From positions 62,001 to 126,000 of the forward strand of contig CAKOSH010000004.1 in assembly GCA_934102215.1 (NCBI GenBank): a stretch of 64,000 nucleotides of DNA, written 5' to 3'. A model generated the notes under the pieces. It did no database searches. It saw only the letters and a list, made by a program, of their open reading frames with translations, and was not told the origin of the DNA. Origin of the DNA: an uncultured Bacilli bacterium. GTDB taxonomy: Bacteria > Bacillota_I > Bacilli_A > RF39 > UBA660. Positions 1-7,815 of the stretch are shown here, in pieces (the stretch's first letter is position 1; each line of letters opens with the position of its first letter). Position numbers and translations under genes: made by a program.

Positions 1-3
1 TTA

Positions 4-79
4 TGGTGCCAAAAAGAGGAATCGAACCCCCAACCTACTGATTACGATTCAGTTGCTCTACCGATTGAGCTATTTTGGC
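4..79 (-). tRNA. tRNA-Thr (CGT)
   Basis: Complete cloverleaf on the minus strand: acceptor GCCAAAA/TTTTGGC, D-stem GCTC/GAGC, anticodon stem ACTGA/TCAGT around loop ATCGTAA (anticodon CGT, reading ACG), T-loop TTCGATT and an encoded CCA. It lies one base from the tRNA-Gln gene, so the two are probably cotranscribed. Confidence 0.95.
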
Positions 80-80
80 A

Positions 81-155
81 TGGTTGCCCTGATAGGATTC
101 GAACCTATGCATGCTGGAGTCAGAGTCCAGAGCCTTACCACTTGGCCACAGGGCA
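81..155 (-). tRNA. tRNA-Gln (CTG)
   Basis: Minus-strand cloverleaf: acceptor TGCCCTG/CAGGGCA, D-arm GCC/GGC, anticodon stem CTGGA/TCCAG around loop CTCTGAC (anticodon CTG, reading CAG), T-loop TTCGAAT and an encoded CCA. The leading T of the acceptor stem is typical of bacterial tRNA-Gln. It is upstream of tRNA-Thr in the transcription direction. Confidence 0.95.
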
Positions 156-210
156 ATATTAATAGCAATAAAATTATATCAAAAGAAAAACTCTTTTTAA
201 AGAACTATTA

Positions 211-1719
211 TTAAATTTTATGTTGTTCTTCTTCTATATATAGATTTTTATATTCTTTATTTTGAATCTTACTTATAACTTCATCACATATTTCTTGAAT
301 GTCTTTACTACCAGTAACTTCTCTAATAGTTGATACTTCTTCATTACAAGGCATATTAACAAAATGTCTATTAGCATTAAATGTTTCAGGACTTTCATTA
401 GGATTTCTTTCTAATAATCTTTCATTTAATATTTGAATTGATTCTTCTTTATCCAAACTTGGAATCATATATACTACATTTGAAAATCTACTCATTAGTT
501 TTTGAAATTCATAAAACATTATTGGATCTTCATATACAGAGTGTCCTGCTCCAAAGTCTATTATTGCTGGTACTTTTAGATTTGTTAAAACTGAACTTGA
601 TAAATAAAATTCAAAATCTTTAAAATCTTCAAACTCACTTCTTTTATCGTAATATTCTTTAAGAGTTTCTCTATCATCTAATGAAACTTTAGGCATATTT
701 AAGATTGTACTCATCACACTTGATGTAGAAGATTTTAATGAACCCATTGGTCCGATAAATACAACGCTATTTGATAAGACATCACTTGGTATATTTTTTG
801 ATATAAGACTCTCCATCATACTTATTCTTACAACTTGATTATTTATTTCTTTGCATATATCTTCATAGTTTTTATTAGAATTAAGATAATAGTTCTTTAT
901 ATCATTAAATTTTTCTTTTGGAAAATCTTTAAATTTTTTATATATAGTATCAAGAATAAATGATATTTTTTCATTCTTTGAACTATTTAAAATATCTAAT
1001 TTACTTTTAATAACTGGTTCTAATGAAGGATAACTTTTAGAAATCATAAGATAAGATGATTCAATAAATTGTTCATGTGAAGGATTAAGCATTTGTCTTA
1101 CTAAAAATTCTTCAAAAATATCTACTATATCATTTGTATCAAATGGTTTTTCACCTACTTTAGCTAACTCTTTATTAATTGTTTCAAGTGCATTTGGATG
1201 CAAGAATAATAATCTTTTAAATGAAGATTTAGTTAGTCTTTTATGATTCCTTTCATTTTGTTTGATTTGATTCATTACTAAATCACTATCATCTTCTGGT
1301 ATTACATTTGGTCTATTTGGAAATCTATATATTTCTACTTTACCAGATGATTCAAGTTCTTTTACTTTATCATATACATTTGGAATACGTGTTTCACTTA
1401 AAGTTTCTACTTCACTTGTAGATACTAATTCAGAAAATCCAGTATGTATGTCTTCAAATGTGGTATCAGGTACAGTATATAATGATGACTCATTTGAATA
1501 CATTGTTTTAAATGCATTTGGTACTCTTTCAATTAATTTCCATGGTCCATCTTGATTATCTCTATATAAAGTATAAGTTAAGTCATCACCACATTTTCTC
1601 ATAAATAATACTGCTAATTCTTCATATTTAGTCGCATAAACATAAGTTCCATGTGTTGACTTTCTTGGTTCTAATTTTTTTAGTCCAGATACTGAACTTC
1701 CATGATAAAGTGTTCCCAT
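211..1719 (-). CDS. Unknown two-domain protein: ART-like N-terminus, kinase-like P-loop C-terminus
   Basis: A 502-residue cytoplasmic protein with no signal peptide or membrane segment. The N-terminus (LYHGSS at residue 4, YVYATKYEELAVLF near 26-40) resembles the H...Y layout of ADP-ribosyltransferase-like folds. The middle is helical and unrecognised. Around residue 323 there is a P-loop-like GPMGSLKSS, close to shikimate-kinase or zeta-toxin Walker A motifs, but the Gly before Lys is Leu. Start ATG follows the Shine-Dalgarno sequence AAGGAG. It stands alone between tRNA genes and the tmRNA gene. The domain calls are inference from short motifs; this could instead be an unrelated NTPase. Confidence 0.5.
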   Translation of the reverse strand: MGTLYHGSSVSGLKKLEPRKSTHGTYVYATKYEELAVLFMRKCGDDLTYTLYRDNQDGPWKLIERVPNAFKTMYSNESSLYTVPDTTFEDIHTGFSELVSTSEVETLSETRIPNVYDKVKELESSGKVEIYRFPNRPNVIPEDDSDLVMNQIKQNERNHKRLTKSSFKRLLFLHPNALETINKELAKVGEKPFDTNDIVDIFEEFLVRQMLNPSHEQFIESSYLMISKSYPSLEPVIKSKLDILNSSKNEKISFILDTIYKKFKDFPKEKFNDIKNYYLNSNKNYEDICKEINNQVVRISMMESLISKNIPSDVLSNSVVFIGPMGSLKSSTSSVMSTILNMPKVSLDDRETLKEYYDKRSEFEDFKDFEFYLSSSVLTNLKVPAIIDFGAGHSVYEDPIMFYEFQKLMSRFSNVVYMIPSLDKEESIQILNERLLERNPNESPETFNANRHFVNMPCNEEVSTIREVTGSKDIQEICDEVISKIQNKEYKNLYIEEEQHKI

Positions 1720-1835
1720 AACTCTTTCTCCTTATAGAAATAATATAACATTATTTAAATGAAATTGCTACATAGTTATTTTTTATAGTGATACTAAAAC
1801 TATGTTTGATAATGTGTTTAAAATGATAAATCACA

Positions 1836-1860
1836 AATAAAAAGCCCACACTTAGGGCTA
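1836..1860 (-). terminator. Intrinsic terminator of ssrA
   Basis: On the minus strand, AGCCC-TAAGTGT-GGGCT is followed by a T-run, directly downstream of the tmRNA 3' end. Confidence 0.85.
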
Positions 1861-1872
1861 AATTAACACATT

Positions 1873-2225
1873 TGGTGGAGATGAGGAGTAGCGAACTCCT
1901 GTCCAAGATTCATTCCAATAGAACATCTACAAGTTTAGTTGGTTTTTATTCTCGAATAATAATGTAGATTGCCAACTTCTCTTACTATTCAAAGTTTACT
2001 AATCATTCATTATAAATCATAAACAAATTTATAATATAGTTCACTTTATGACTCCCCTCTTAAAACTCGTGAACAAAAGTTAAAAGTGGAAGCTCCTTTT
2101 TACCTAACTTAGGCAAAAGCTGGAGAAAAATTAAAATCGTTTCCGATTATTTTGTTTTTACGTTTAAAGTACGCCTACTACTTGCATTCTACCCAAACAT
2201 AATCCTGTCGAATCAATGCATCCCC
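1873..2225 (-). ncRNA. ssrA: Transfer-messenger RNA (tmRNA)
   Basis: The 353-nt RNA starts GGGGATGC-ATTGATTCGACAGG and ends GGACAGGAGTTCG...CATCTCCACCA, the hallmark tRNA-like halves of tmRNA; acceptor GGGGATG pairs with CATCTCC and CCA is encoded. tmRNA rescues stalled ribosomes with SmpB. The tag frame ends GAT TTT AAT TTT TCT CCA GCT TTT GCC TAA, so the tag finishes NDFNFSPAFA rather than the usual LAA. An in-frame TAG upstream limits the tag to about 21 residues. The exact resume codon is uncertain; GCG or a nearby codon is likely. Confidence 0.95.
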
Positions 2226-2236
2226 ATGTGTACATA

Positions 2237-2265
2237 ATTATAACACAAAATCTTTGCATTGACAA
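2237..2265 (-). promoter_or_regulatory. Sigma-A promoter of ssrA
   Basis: TTGTCA-17-TATAAT on the minus strand. The predicted transcript start lies near the mature tmRNA 5' end. The -35 box overlaps the divergent plus-strand -35 box by five bases. Confidence 0.85.
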
Positions 2266-2287
2266 ATAAAATAATATTTCATAAAAT
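2259..2287 (+). promoter_or_regulatory. Sigma-A promoter of the CDP-alcohol transferase run
   Basis: TTGACA (2259-2264), 17-bp spacer, TAAAAT (2282-2287). The expected start point is at about 2294-2295, on or next to the ATG of the following gene, which implies a leaderless mRNA. The -35 box overlaps that of ssrA on the other strand. Confidence 0.7.
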
Positions 2288-2294
2288 AATACTT

Positions 2295-3005
2295 ATGAAA
2301 TATAGTGCATTAAAAATTATTGAACTTGTATTTGTAAATCTAATAACTACCACAAGATTATTAGGCGCTTTTGCATTACCATTTGTATATACATATCATG
2401 GCCCTAGCGTATGTGCTATAGTTACAATAATACTATTTTTAACAGATGCAATAGATGGATTCTTAGCAAGGAAACTTAAAATATCAACATTTTTAGGTTC
2501 AATATTAGATGCATTTAGTGATAAATTATTAAATGGTATATCATTTATAATACTTGGTATAGAATACAATATTATGTTCGCACCACTTATACTTGAACTA
2601 GCAATATTATATACTAACTACTCTACTTATAGATTTGGTGGTAATGTTCAATCAAGTATCATTGGTAAAATCAAAACTATTATACTTGATATATTCGTAA
2701 TACTAAGTTTCATACTTCTAAGTTTAAATGCACTTAATACAAATAACAATTTAATAAAATATCTTGTAAAAAACACTAATACATATATCAACATTTTTGG
2801 ATGTATAATCACTATCGCATGTATAGTTGCATTACTTGACTATATGAAAAAGAATAAGAAAACAAGAATTAACCCAGAATTTACACATATTAAATTTCAA
2901 AATAGAAAAAGAAAAACATTCAAAGAATTAATGAATAATTTAGTTGATACAAAATATTATGTTAAACATAAAAATGAAGCAATAATGAAACAATTTTATA
3001 AATAA
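2295..3005 (+). CDS. CDP-alcohol phosphatidyltransferase (PgsA-like)
   Basis: Membrane enzyme of about 236 residues that would transfer a phosphatidyl group from CDP-diacylglycerol to an alcohol, most likely glycerol-3-phosphate. The full family signature is present: D-A-I-D-G-F-L-A-R, eight residues, then G-x3-D-x3-D, with all metal-binding aspartates intact. Several hydrophobic helices surround it. A TTG at 2259 is the -35 box rather than a start; ATG 2295 is preferred although no Shine-Dalgarno sequence is visible, which fits a leaderless transcript. The C-terminus carries about 45 basic residues after the last helix. Acceptor specificity cannot be read from the sequence. Confidence 0.85.
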   Translation: MKYSALKIIELVFVNLITTTRLLGAFALPFVYTYHGPSVCAIVTIILFLTDAIDGFLARKLKISTFLGSILDAFSDKLLNGISFIILGIEYNIMFAPLILELAILYTNYSTYRFGGNVQSSIIGKIKTIILDIFVILSFILLSLNALNTNNNLIKYLVKNTNTYINIFGCIITIACIVALLDYMKKNKKTRINPEFTHIKFQNRKRKTFKELMNNLVDTKYYVKHKNEAIMKQFYK

Positions 3006-3056
3006 CTTTTATAATAAATGATAATATGATAAAATACTATGGTAAGGATGTGAACT

Positions 3057-3632
3057 ATGAAAAAGAAAGGCAGTATAATGCTTATAATAATTATGGCTAT
3101 AGTAGGAGCCTATTTAATATATAATCACTTTAATAAAGATGAAAATATAAATAACAATAATAAAAATTTTAATGAAGAATATAGTTTAGTAGATAAAGAT
3201 AATGTATATAGATATATAAATATTGATGAAGTATTAGATACATTTAATAAAAGTGGTATAATATTTATGGGATTCAAAGAAAATATTTGGTCTAATTACT
3301 ATGCTAAATATTTAAATGAAGTAGCTAAAGAAAACAATATAAAAGAAATATTATATTACGATATTAAAAAAGATAGACAAACAAATAATATTAAATATAA
3401 GAAATTAATTAATTTACTTGAAAAATATTTGATGATGAATGATGAAGGAAACTTATATATATCAGTACCATATTTAGTTATCATTAAAGATGGTAAAATA
3501 ATGTATACTGATAATGAAACTTCAATTATAAATGGTAACACTACTCCATCATTATATTGGAATCAAAATAATATAGATAATTTTAAAGATAAAATTAATA
3601 ATTATATAGTAGAATTCAAAGGAGGAAAATAA
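3057..3632 (+). CDS. Membrane-anchored thioredoxin-fold protein lacking CxxC
   Basis: A 191-residue protein: one N-terminal membrane helix (about residues 7-22), then an extracytoplasmic domain. IIFMGFKENIWSNYYAKYL sits where thioredoxin-like proteins have a strand followed by CPWC, and SVPYLVIIKDGKI matches the cis-Pro loop and next strand. Both catalytic cysteines are absent (N-I-W-S), so thiol redox activity is not expected. Start ATG follows AAGGA. Its stop overlaps the next ATG by one base (TAATG), so the two are translationally coupled. The fold call is inference from the motif layout. Confidence 0.6.
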   Translation: MKKKGSIMLIIIMAIVGAYLIYNHFNKDENINNNNKNFNEEYSLVDKDNVYRYINIDEVLDTFNKSGIIFMGFKENIWSNYYAKYLNEVAKENNIKEILYYDIKKDRQTNNIKYKKLINLLEKYLMMNDEGNLYISVPYLVIIKDGKIMYTDNETSIINGNTTPSLYWNQNNIDNFKDKINNYIVEFKGGK

Positions 3633-3949
3633 TGGGAAATTACTGGCAATACGTTGTTATAATTCTTGTATGTTTAATTGTATCACTTATAGTTATCAAA
3701 ATGAAAAGAAAAGATTTTCATATTGAAATTAATAAGTTAATACAATACCTAGGTGGTAAAGATAATATTATAGACACTGAAATAAATCTATCAAGACTTA
3801 AAGTAAGACTTAAAGATACAAGTATTGTAAACAAAGAAGGAATACAAAAATTAGGTGCTAAAGGTATAGTTGAAATTGATAATGAACTTAAAATCATATT
3901 AGGTCCTAATTCAAAACAAATAAAAAAATATATGACTGATTTAAAATAA
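3632..3949 (+). CDS. Membrane-tethered PTS EIIB-like domain without the phosphocysteine
   Basis: A 105-residue protein: membrane helix at residues 5-23, then an EIIB(glucose family)-like domain. IQYLGGKDNI, the segment DTEINLSRLKVRLKD and KLGAKGIVEI...LGPNS align well with the EIIB pattern around DACITRLRV and LGAKGVV...FGP. The phosphorylatable Cys is Asn here (I-N-L-S-R), so it cannot carry a phosphocysteine and is more likely a sensor or scaffold. It is coupled to the preceding thioredoxin-like gene and followed by a terminator. Confidence 0.75.
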   Translation: MGNYWQYVVIILVCLIVSLIVIKMKRKDFHIEINKLIQYLGGKDNIIDTEINLSRLKVRLKDTSIVNKEGIQKLGAKGIVEIDNELKIILGPNSKQIKKYMTDLK

Positions 3950-3974
3950 GAAATTCAATTTTCTTATTTTTTTT
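3943..3974 (+). terminator. Intrinsic terminator
   Basis: AATAAGAAA/TTTCTTATT hairpin with a TTCAA-type loop followed by a run of eight T, ending the EIIB-like gene. Confidence 0.8.
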
Positions 3975-4000
3975 GACATAATTCGACAAAATTCTACAAA
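3972..4000 (+). promoter_or_regulatory. Tandem Spo0A-box-like sites
   Basis: TTCGACAAA (3982-3990) is the exact complement of the 0A-box core TTTGTCGAA. TTCTACAAA (3992-4000) has one mismatch and TTTGACATA (3972-3980) has two. All three are in the same orientation at a 10-bp period, one helical turn, 20 bases upstream of a histidine kinase start. Spo0A control is inferred. Confidence 0.5.
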
Positions 4001-4020
4001 TTGATTGTGTTAAGATATAG

Positions 4021-5199
4021 ATGGTGAATAAAATGAATCATATAGAAATAAATTATATCTTTAATAGTATAGTTATAATACCAATTATCATATATATAAT
4101 ATTTTTTCATATAAAAGATGAAATAAATAAATTACATAATAATGTTACATTAGAACTTACCATATTACTTATATATTTTTTATGTTTATATGTGTTTATT
4201 AGAATATTTAAGGTAGAATATATTTATTATATAACCTTACCTATCATATTATCATTCATATTTGATAAATATAAATTAAATATATTCTTATCAATAATAA
4301 ATATTTTTATGACTTTGTATCTTTTTGATATAAATATATTTTGCCTATTAAGTTATTATATAATTTTATTTACTTTATATTTCGTTATTAAGAATAAAAA
4401 AGATTTCATAAGTACATATACAATATTAAATATAATATATATGTTCTTACTTAATAACTATAATATCATATTTTTAATAAGCATATATCTAATATATAGC
4501 CTAATAATACTACTTAAAAAACGTATGAAACTATATTATACTCTTGAAGATATAGAAAATAATAAATTAATTAAAACAAGTATATTTAAAGTAACTCATG
4601 AAATAAAAAATCCTCTTGCAGTAATAAAAGGATATTTAAGTATATTTGATCCATATGATAGTGAGAAATGTTTAAAATATAAGAATATATTAGATATAGA
4701 AGTAGAAAATGCATTAAATGTTTTAAAAGATTTTTCATCCATAAATCATTTAGATATCAAAAAGAATAATATGAATTATTATGATTTACTTATGGAAGCT
4801 AAAGAAACCATATTACCATTTTTTAATGATAAAAATATTAAACTAAATATTAACTCTCCTAGAGAATTAATTGTTAATGCTGACTATAATAGAATGAAAC
4901 AAGTACTTATAAATATACTTAAAAATTCTACTGAAGCATTAAGTGATAATGGAAAGATTGATATAAAAAGTTATATAGAAAATAATAAATTAATAACAAT
5001 TATAAAAGATAATGGACATGGTATGGATAAAGAAACTATTGATAATTTATTTACTCCATTCTATTCAAAAAAATCATTTGGTACTGGTCTTGGCCTTTGT
5101 TTATCAAAAGAGATTATTGAATTACATAATGGTACGATTAAATATACTTCTAAGTTAAATTTATATACACAAGTAAAAATAGCAATTCCAATATATTAG
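4021..5199 (+). CDS. Membrane sensor histidine kinase (sporulation-kinase-like)
   Basis: A 392-residue protein: about five or six membrane helices over residues 1-165, a HisKA dimerisation helix with VTHEIKNPLAVIKGY (phospho-accepting His193), then an HATPase with N-box NILKNSTEAL, G1 DNGHGMD and G2 GTGLGLCLS. The HEIKNPLAVIKG motif is the style of Bacillus sporulation kinases KinB/KinC and of related sensors. No response regulator is adjacent, fitting an orphan kinase feeding a phosphorelay. Upstream Spo0A-like boxes support a sporulation role, by inference. No clear Shine-Dalgarno sequence precedes ATG 4021; ATG 4033 is an alternative. Confidence 0.85.
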   Translation: MVNKMNHIEINYIFNSIVIIPIIIYIIFFHIKDEINKLHNNVTLELTILLIYFLCLYVFIRIFKVEYIYYITLPIILSFIFDKYKLNIFLSIINIFMTLYLFDINIFCLLSYYIILFTLYFVIKNKKDFISTYTILNIIYMFLLNNYNIIFLISIYLIYSLIILLKKRMKLYYTLEDIENNKLIKTSIFKVTHEIKNPLAVIKGYLSIFDPYDSEKCLKYKNILDIEVENALNVLKDFSSINHLDIKKNNMNYYDLLMEAKETILPFFNDKNIKLNINSPRELIVNADYNRMKQVLINILKNSTEALSDNGKIDIKSYIENNKLITIIKDNGHGMDKETIDNLFTPFYSKKSFGTGLGLCLSKEIIELHNGTIKYTSKLNLYTQVKIAIPIY

Positions 5200-5215
5200 A
5201 ATTACTATTATAATA

Positions 5216-5857
5216 TTATTTTTTTTGTAAGATAATTTCGCTACTTTGCTTTTTACTTACTGATTTATGTAAAATGCTCGGATACATATGTGCTAATTTT
5301 GTAACAAGAGGACCTATTTCATGTTTTTCTCTTTCAGTAACATTTTCAAGATTTTCATTTAATATATCATTAAATAATCTTTCTATATCACATTCAAGTT
5401 GCTTTTCTACTGATTTACCGGTAATTCTTTTAACAAGTTTAGCAAGTACTTTTTGATAGTTCTTCCATGTCATTACAATCTCAAGTGGATCTTCAAGGGG
5501 ATAACATCCATTTTCATCAGGTATTAAATTTAATCCTCCGCTTGGTCTTTTTGAAGCATCATATTCGCATCCGTTTTCAGTAAGAAGTGAGCATCTAGTT
5601 TTAAAACTTAATAAATCAACTGCATCTCTACCTGTATTTCTAGCTCTTAAATATAAAAATGGTGTTACATATTCACGACCAAATTTATTCTTTTCAACTG
5701 ATAGAAAAGCCACTATAGATGTTTTACCTTCCATTAATATATTATATAATGCATCATATCTTAAATCATCAAAGTCTTTAGCACTATAATCACATCCAGA
5801 TTTTATACAACAAAATCCACCACATTTTTTACATAATTCTTTATTTTCTTTTTCCAT
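5216..5857 (-). CDS. YkgJ-like Cys-cluster protein
   Basis: A soluble protein of 213 residues opening with CKKCGGFCCIKSGC, the CxxCxGxCC cluster of the YkgJ (zinc- or iron-chelating) family, with further Cys in SFKTRCSLLTENGCEYD and ENGCYPLE. The family binds metal, perhaps an Fe-S cluster; its role is not established. ATG 5857 is chosen because GGGG lies eight bases upstream; an in-frame GTG at 5869 overlaps that site. Convergent with the kinase gene. Confidence 0.7.
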   Translation of the reverse strand: MEKENKELCKKCGGFCCIKSGCDYSAKDFDDLRYDALYNILMEGKTSIVAFLSVEKNKFGREYVTPFLYLRARNTGRDAVDLLSFKTRCSLLTENGCEYDASKRPSGGLNLIPDENGCYPLEDPLEIVMTWKNYQKVLAKLVKRITGKSVEKQLECDIERLFNDILNENLENVTEREKHEIGPLVTKLAHMYPSILHKSVSKKQSSEIILQKK

Positions 5858-5943
5858 AATATCCCCCACAAAGTAGGCATATTATACTACAAAATAAACT
5901 TTAAATCAATGATAGCTATTTCAATCATTAAATAAAATTCAAA

Positions 5944-6108
5944 TTAATAATAAGGATAATATTGATATTGATAAGGATTACTATAATATACTGGTCTTGG
6001 TCTATAAGGGTTAAAAGCACCTACTGCGACACCTCCAGTTAAAGCACCAAGCAAGAATGGAGCAGCAAATCCAAATCTATCTTTTGAATATTTTACATTA
6101 CTATACAT
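5944..6108 (-). CDS. Small Gly/Tyr/Pro-rich protein
   Basis: A 54-residue ORF with a strong Shine-Dalgarno sequence (GAGGTG, 7 bases before ATG). It has one short hydrophobic stretch (FAAPFLLGALTGGVAVGA) and a tail rich in Tyr and Pro (PRPVYYSNPYQYQYYPYY). Such small Tyr/Pro-tailed proteins occur among spore-coat-associated proteins of Firmicutes; given other sporulation genes here that is a reasonable but unproven guess. Confidence 0.65.
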   Translation of the reverse strand: MYSNVKYSKDRFGFAAPFLLGALTGGVAVGAFNPYRPRPVYYSNPYQYQYYPYY

Positions 6109-6131
6109 AATTCACCTCTAGTATATCTTAT

Positions 6132-6157
6132 GAAAAAAACACAGTTACTTCTGTGCT
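6132..6157 (-). terminator. Intrinsic terminator
   Basis: Minus strand: GCACAG-AAGTAA-CTGTG followed by seven T. The stop codon of the phosphoesterase-like gene lies in the loop. Confidence 0.8.
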
Positions 6158-7038
6158 TTTAAACGATATAAATTAAATGAAGGTTTATTATTAAATCTAT
6201 AATGATATTTTCTAGTACCAAGTCCACTTGAAATATAAATATTAGTAATACCTTTTTCATAATGTTCACTATAATATTTATAAGATAAGTCATCTAAAAA
6301 TAATGCTCCATAATATGGTACATCAATACTGCCATTTAAAGAGTGTCCTCCAAGTATTAAATCAACTTCATAAGTACTTTCATCTATATACTTAATAGTT
6401 TTACCATCATGAACTAAACATATTATATATTTTCTATCTTCTTCTTTATAAAACTTAAATGATTTGTCTAAATTAACTTCTTCTTTATCACTACTTGGAA
6501 GTCCTACTATATATATAGGATTATTAGTTTTATAATATATTTCTTCATAACTATTACTAAGTAATTTAAAATCACTTTTTGTAATTACATATTCATACTC
6601 ACTATAATTATAATCATTTTCACCATATATTGCATATTTACCAATACTTGCGTTTAATGAACTTAAATATTCAATAATCTTTTCTTTATCACTATTACTT
6701 ATTTTTTTACTATAAATAAGATCTCCTGTATAGACTATTATATCAGGTTTTAACTTATTTATATTACTCACTAATTCTTTAAAGTCATTTAAATCAAATG
6801 TAGAATTATAAAGTATATCACTAAAATGTACTATTTTAATACCATCAAAATTTTCACTTAAAATTTCACTATTAATTCTATATTCTTTTACGACTAATCC
6901 TTTAACACCAACATATTTAGAATAGAAATATAGAGAACTCATAATAACTATAATAAACATTAAGAATTTTATGAAGAAATGACTCTTCTTTTCTACTTTT
7001 TCTTCCTTTTCTTGTTCTTCTTTTTTACTCTTTTTCAT
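6145..7038 (-). CDS. Membrane-anchored metallophosphoesterase-fold protein with degenerate active site
   Basis: A 297-residue protein: Lys/Glu-rich cytoplasmic start, one membrane helix (about 24-43), then a calcineurin-like domain. The family landmarks are recognisable but most metal ligands are altered: IVHFSDILYN for SDxHxG, YTGDLIYS for GDLxD, IYGENDYN for GNHD, LVHDG, and GGHSLNGS for GHxHGGQ. The fold is YkuE-like (extracytoplasmic phosphoesterase), yet catalysis looks unlikely. The CPBP gene upstream overlaps it by one base, so they form an operon. Confidence 0.7.
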   Translation of the reverse strand: MKKSKKEEQEKEEKVEKKSHFFIKFLMFIIVIMSSLYFYSKYVGVKGLVVKEYRINSEILSENFDGIKIVHFSDILYNSTFDLNDFKELVSNINKLKPDIIVYTGDLIYSKKISNSDKEKIIEYLSSLNASIGKYAIYGENDYNYSEYEYVITKSDFKLLSNSYEEIYYKTNNPIYIVGLPSSDKEEVNLDKSFKFYKEEDRKYIICLVHDGKTIKYIDESTYEVDLILGGHSLNGSIDVPYYGALFLDDLSYKYYSEHYEKGITNIYISSGLGTRKYHYRFNNKPSFNLYRLKAQK

Positions 7039-7733
7039 TAAATAGCAACTCCTAAACTAGATACAAGTAAAAGTAATATTCCAGTAACTGCATTATGTAT
7101 TCCATGATATGTAATTGATGTAAATGTTGTTTTAGTATCACTATCCATAAGACTAAATACAAATCCAAGTGAACCATAAGGAAGTAAAAATAATAAGTCA
7201 ACAAGTCTAATAGCATCTCCAGTAAGTAAGTGAGCACCTCCAAATAAAATTCCAGAAATGATTGCTCTTACCCATTTATTTTTAATAAGAGGTTGTATAC
7301 TTTTTCTAAATATTAATTCTTCTGTTATAGGTGCAAGTATTGAAATATTAATAAGCATGAACACTGGACTTGCAAGAAGTAATTCACGTACGCTACTTTC
7401 ATTAGCAGAAGTTCCACCTGTAAATTGTGTTATGATTAAAGAAGATATAATCATGCCACCTATTCCCATTATATAATATTTAAATCCTGTTTTAAGTGAA
7501 AATGATAAATTCTTTTTGAATGTCTTAAATTCAACTTTTAAATCTTTATAAAATAAGAATATCAAAAATGAAATCATAAGAGCGCTATTTATAAGATTAA
7601 GTATAACGCCATTTTTAATAACGTTCTTAAGAGTACTTGATATTATAAATGGAAATATCTCAAGACTTAAAAATGCGCATAAACATATAGCTAAATTAAT
7701 ATACCATTCTCTATCTTTACTTAATTTATTCAT
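7038..7733 (-). CDS. CPBP family intramembrane metalloprotease
   Basis: A 231-residue polytopic protein with about six to eight membrane helices. The Abi/CPBP motifs are present: PITEELIFRKSI (EExxxR), the region FGGAHLLTG supplying a His, and YHGIHN near the C-terminus. These glutamic proteases cleave CAAX-type or other membrane substrates; here the substrate is unknown. ATG follows AGGGACG at a normal spacing. Coupled by a one-base overlap to the phosphoesterase-like gene downstream. Confidence 0.85.
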   Translation of the reverse strand: MNKLSKDREWYINLAICLCAFLSLEIFPFIISSTLKNVIKNGVILNLINSALMISFLIFLFYKDLKVEFKTFKKNLSFSLKTGFKYYIMGIGGMIISSLIITQFTGGTSANESSVRELLLASPVFMLINISILAPITEELIFRKSIQPLIKNKWVRAIISGILFGGAHLLTGDAIRLVDLLFLLPYGSLGFVFSLMDSDTKTTFTSITYHGIHNAVTGILLLLVSSLGVAI

Positions 7734-7785
7734 TTTATCACGTCCCTACTATTAAATTATATAACATATAAGGTTTATTTTAAAG

Positions 7786-7815
7786 AAAAAAGTTAACTAT
7801 TTTACTAAGTTAACT
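7786..7815 (-). terminator. Intrinsic terminator of dut-tyrS
   Basis: Minus strand GTTAAC...GTTAAC palindrome followed by TTTTTT. The 5' arm and the stop codon are inside the tyrS end. Confidence 0.8.
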
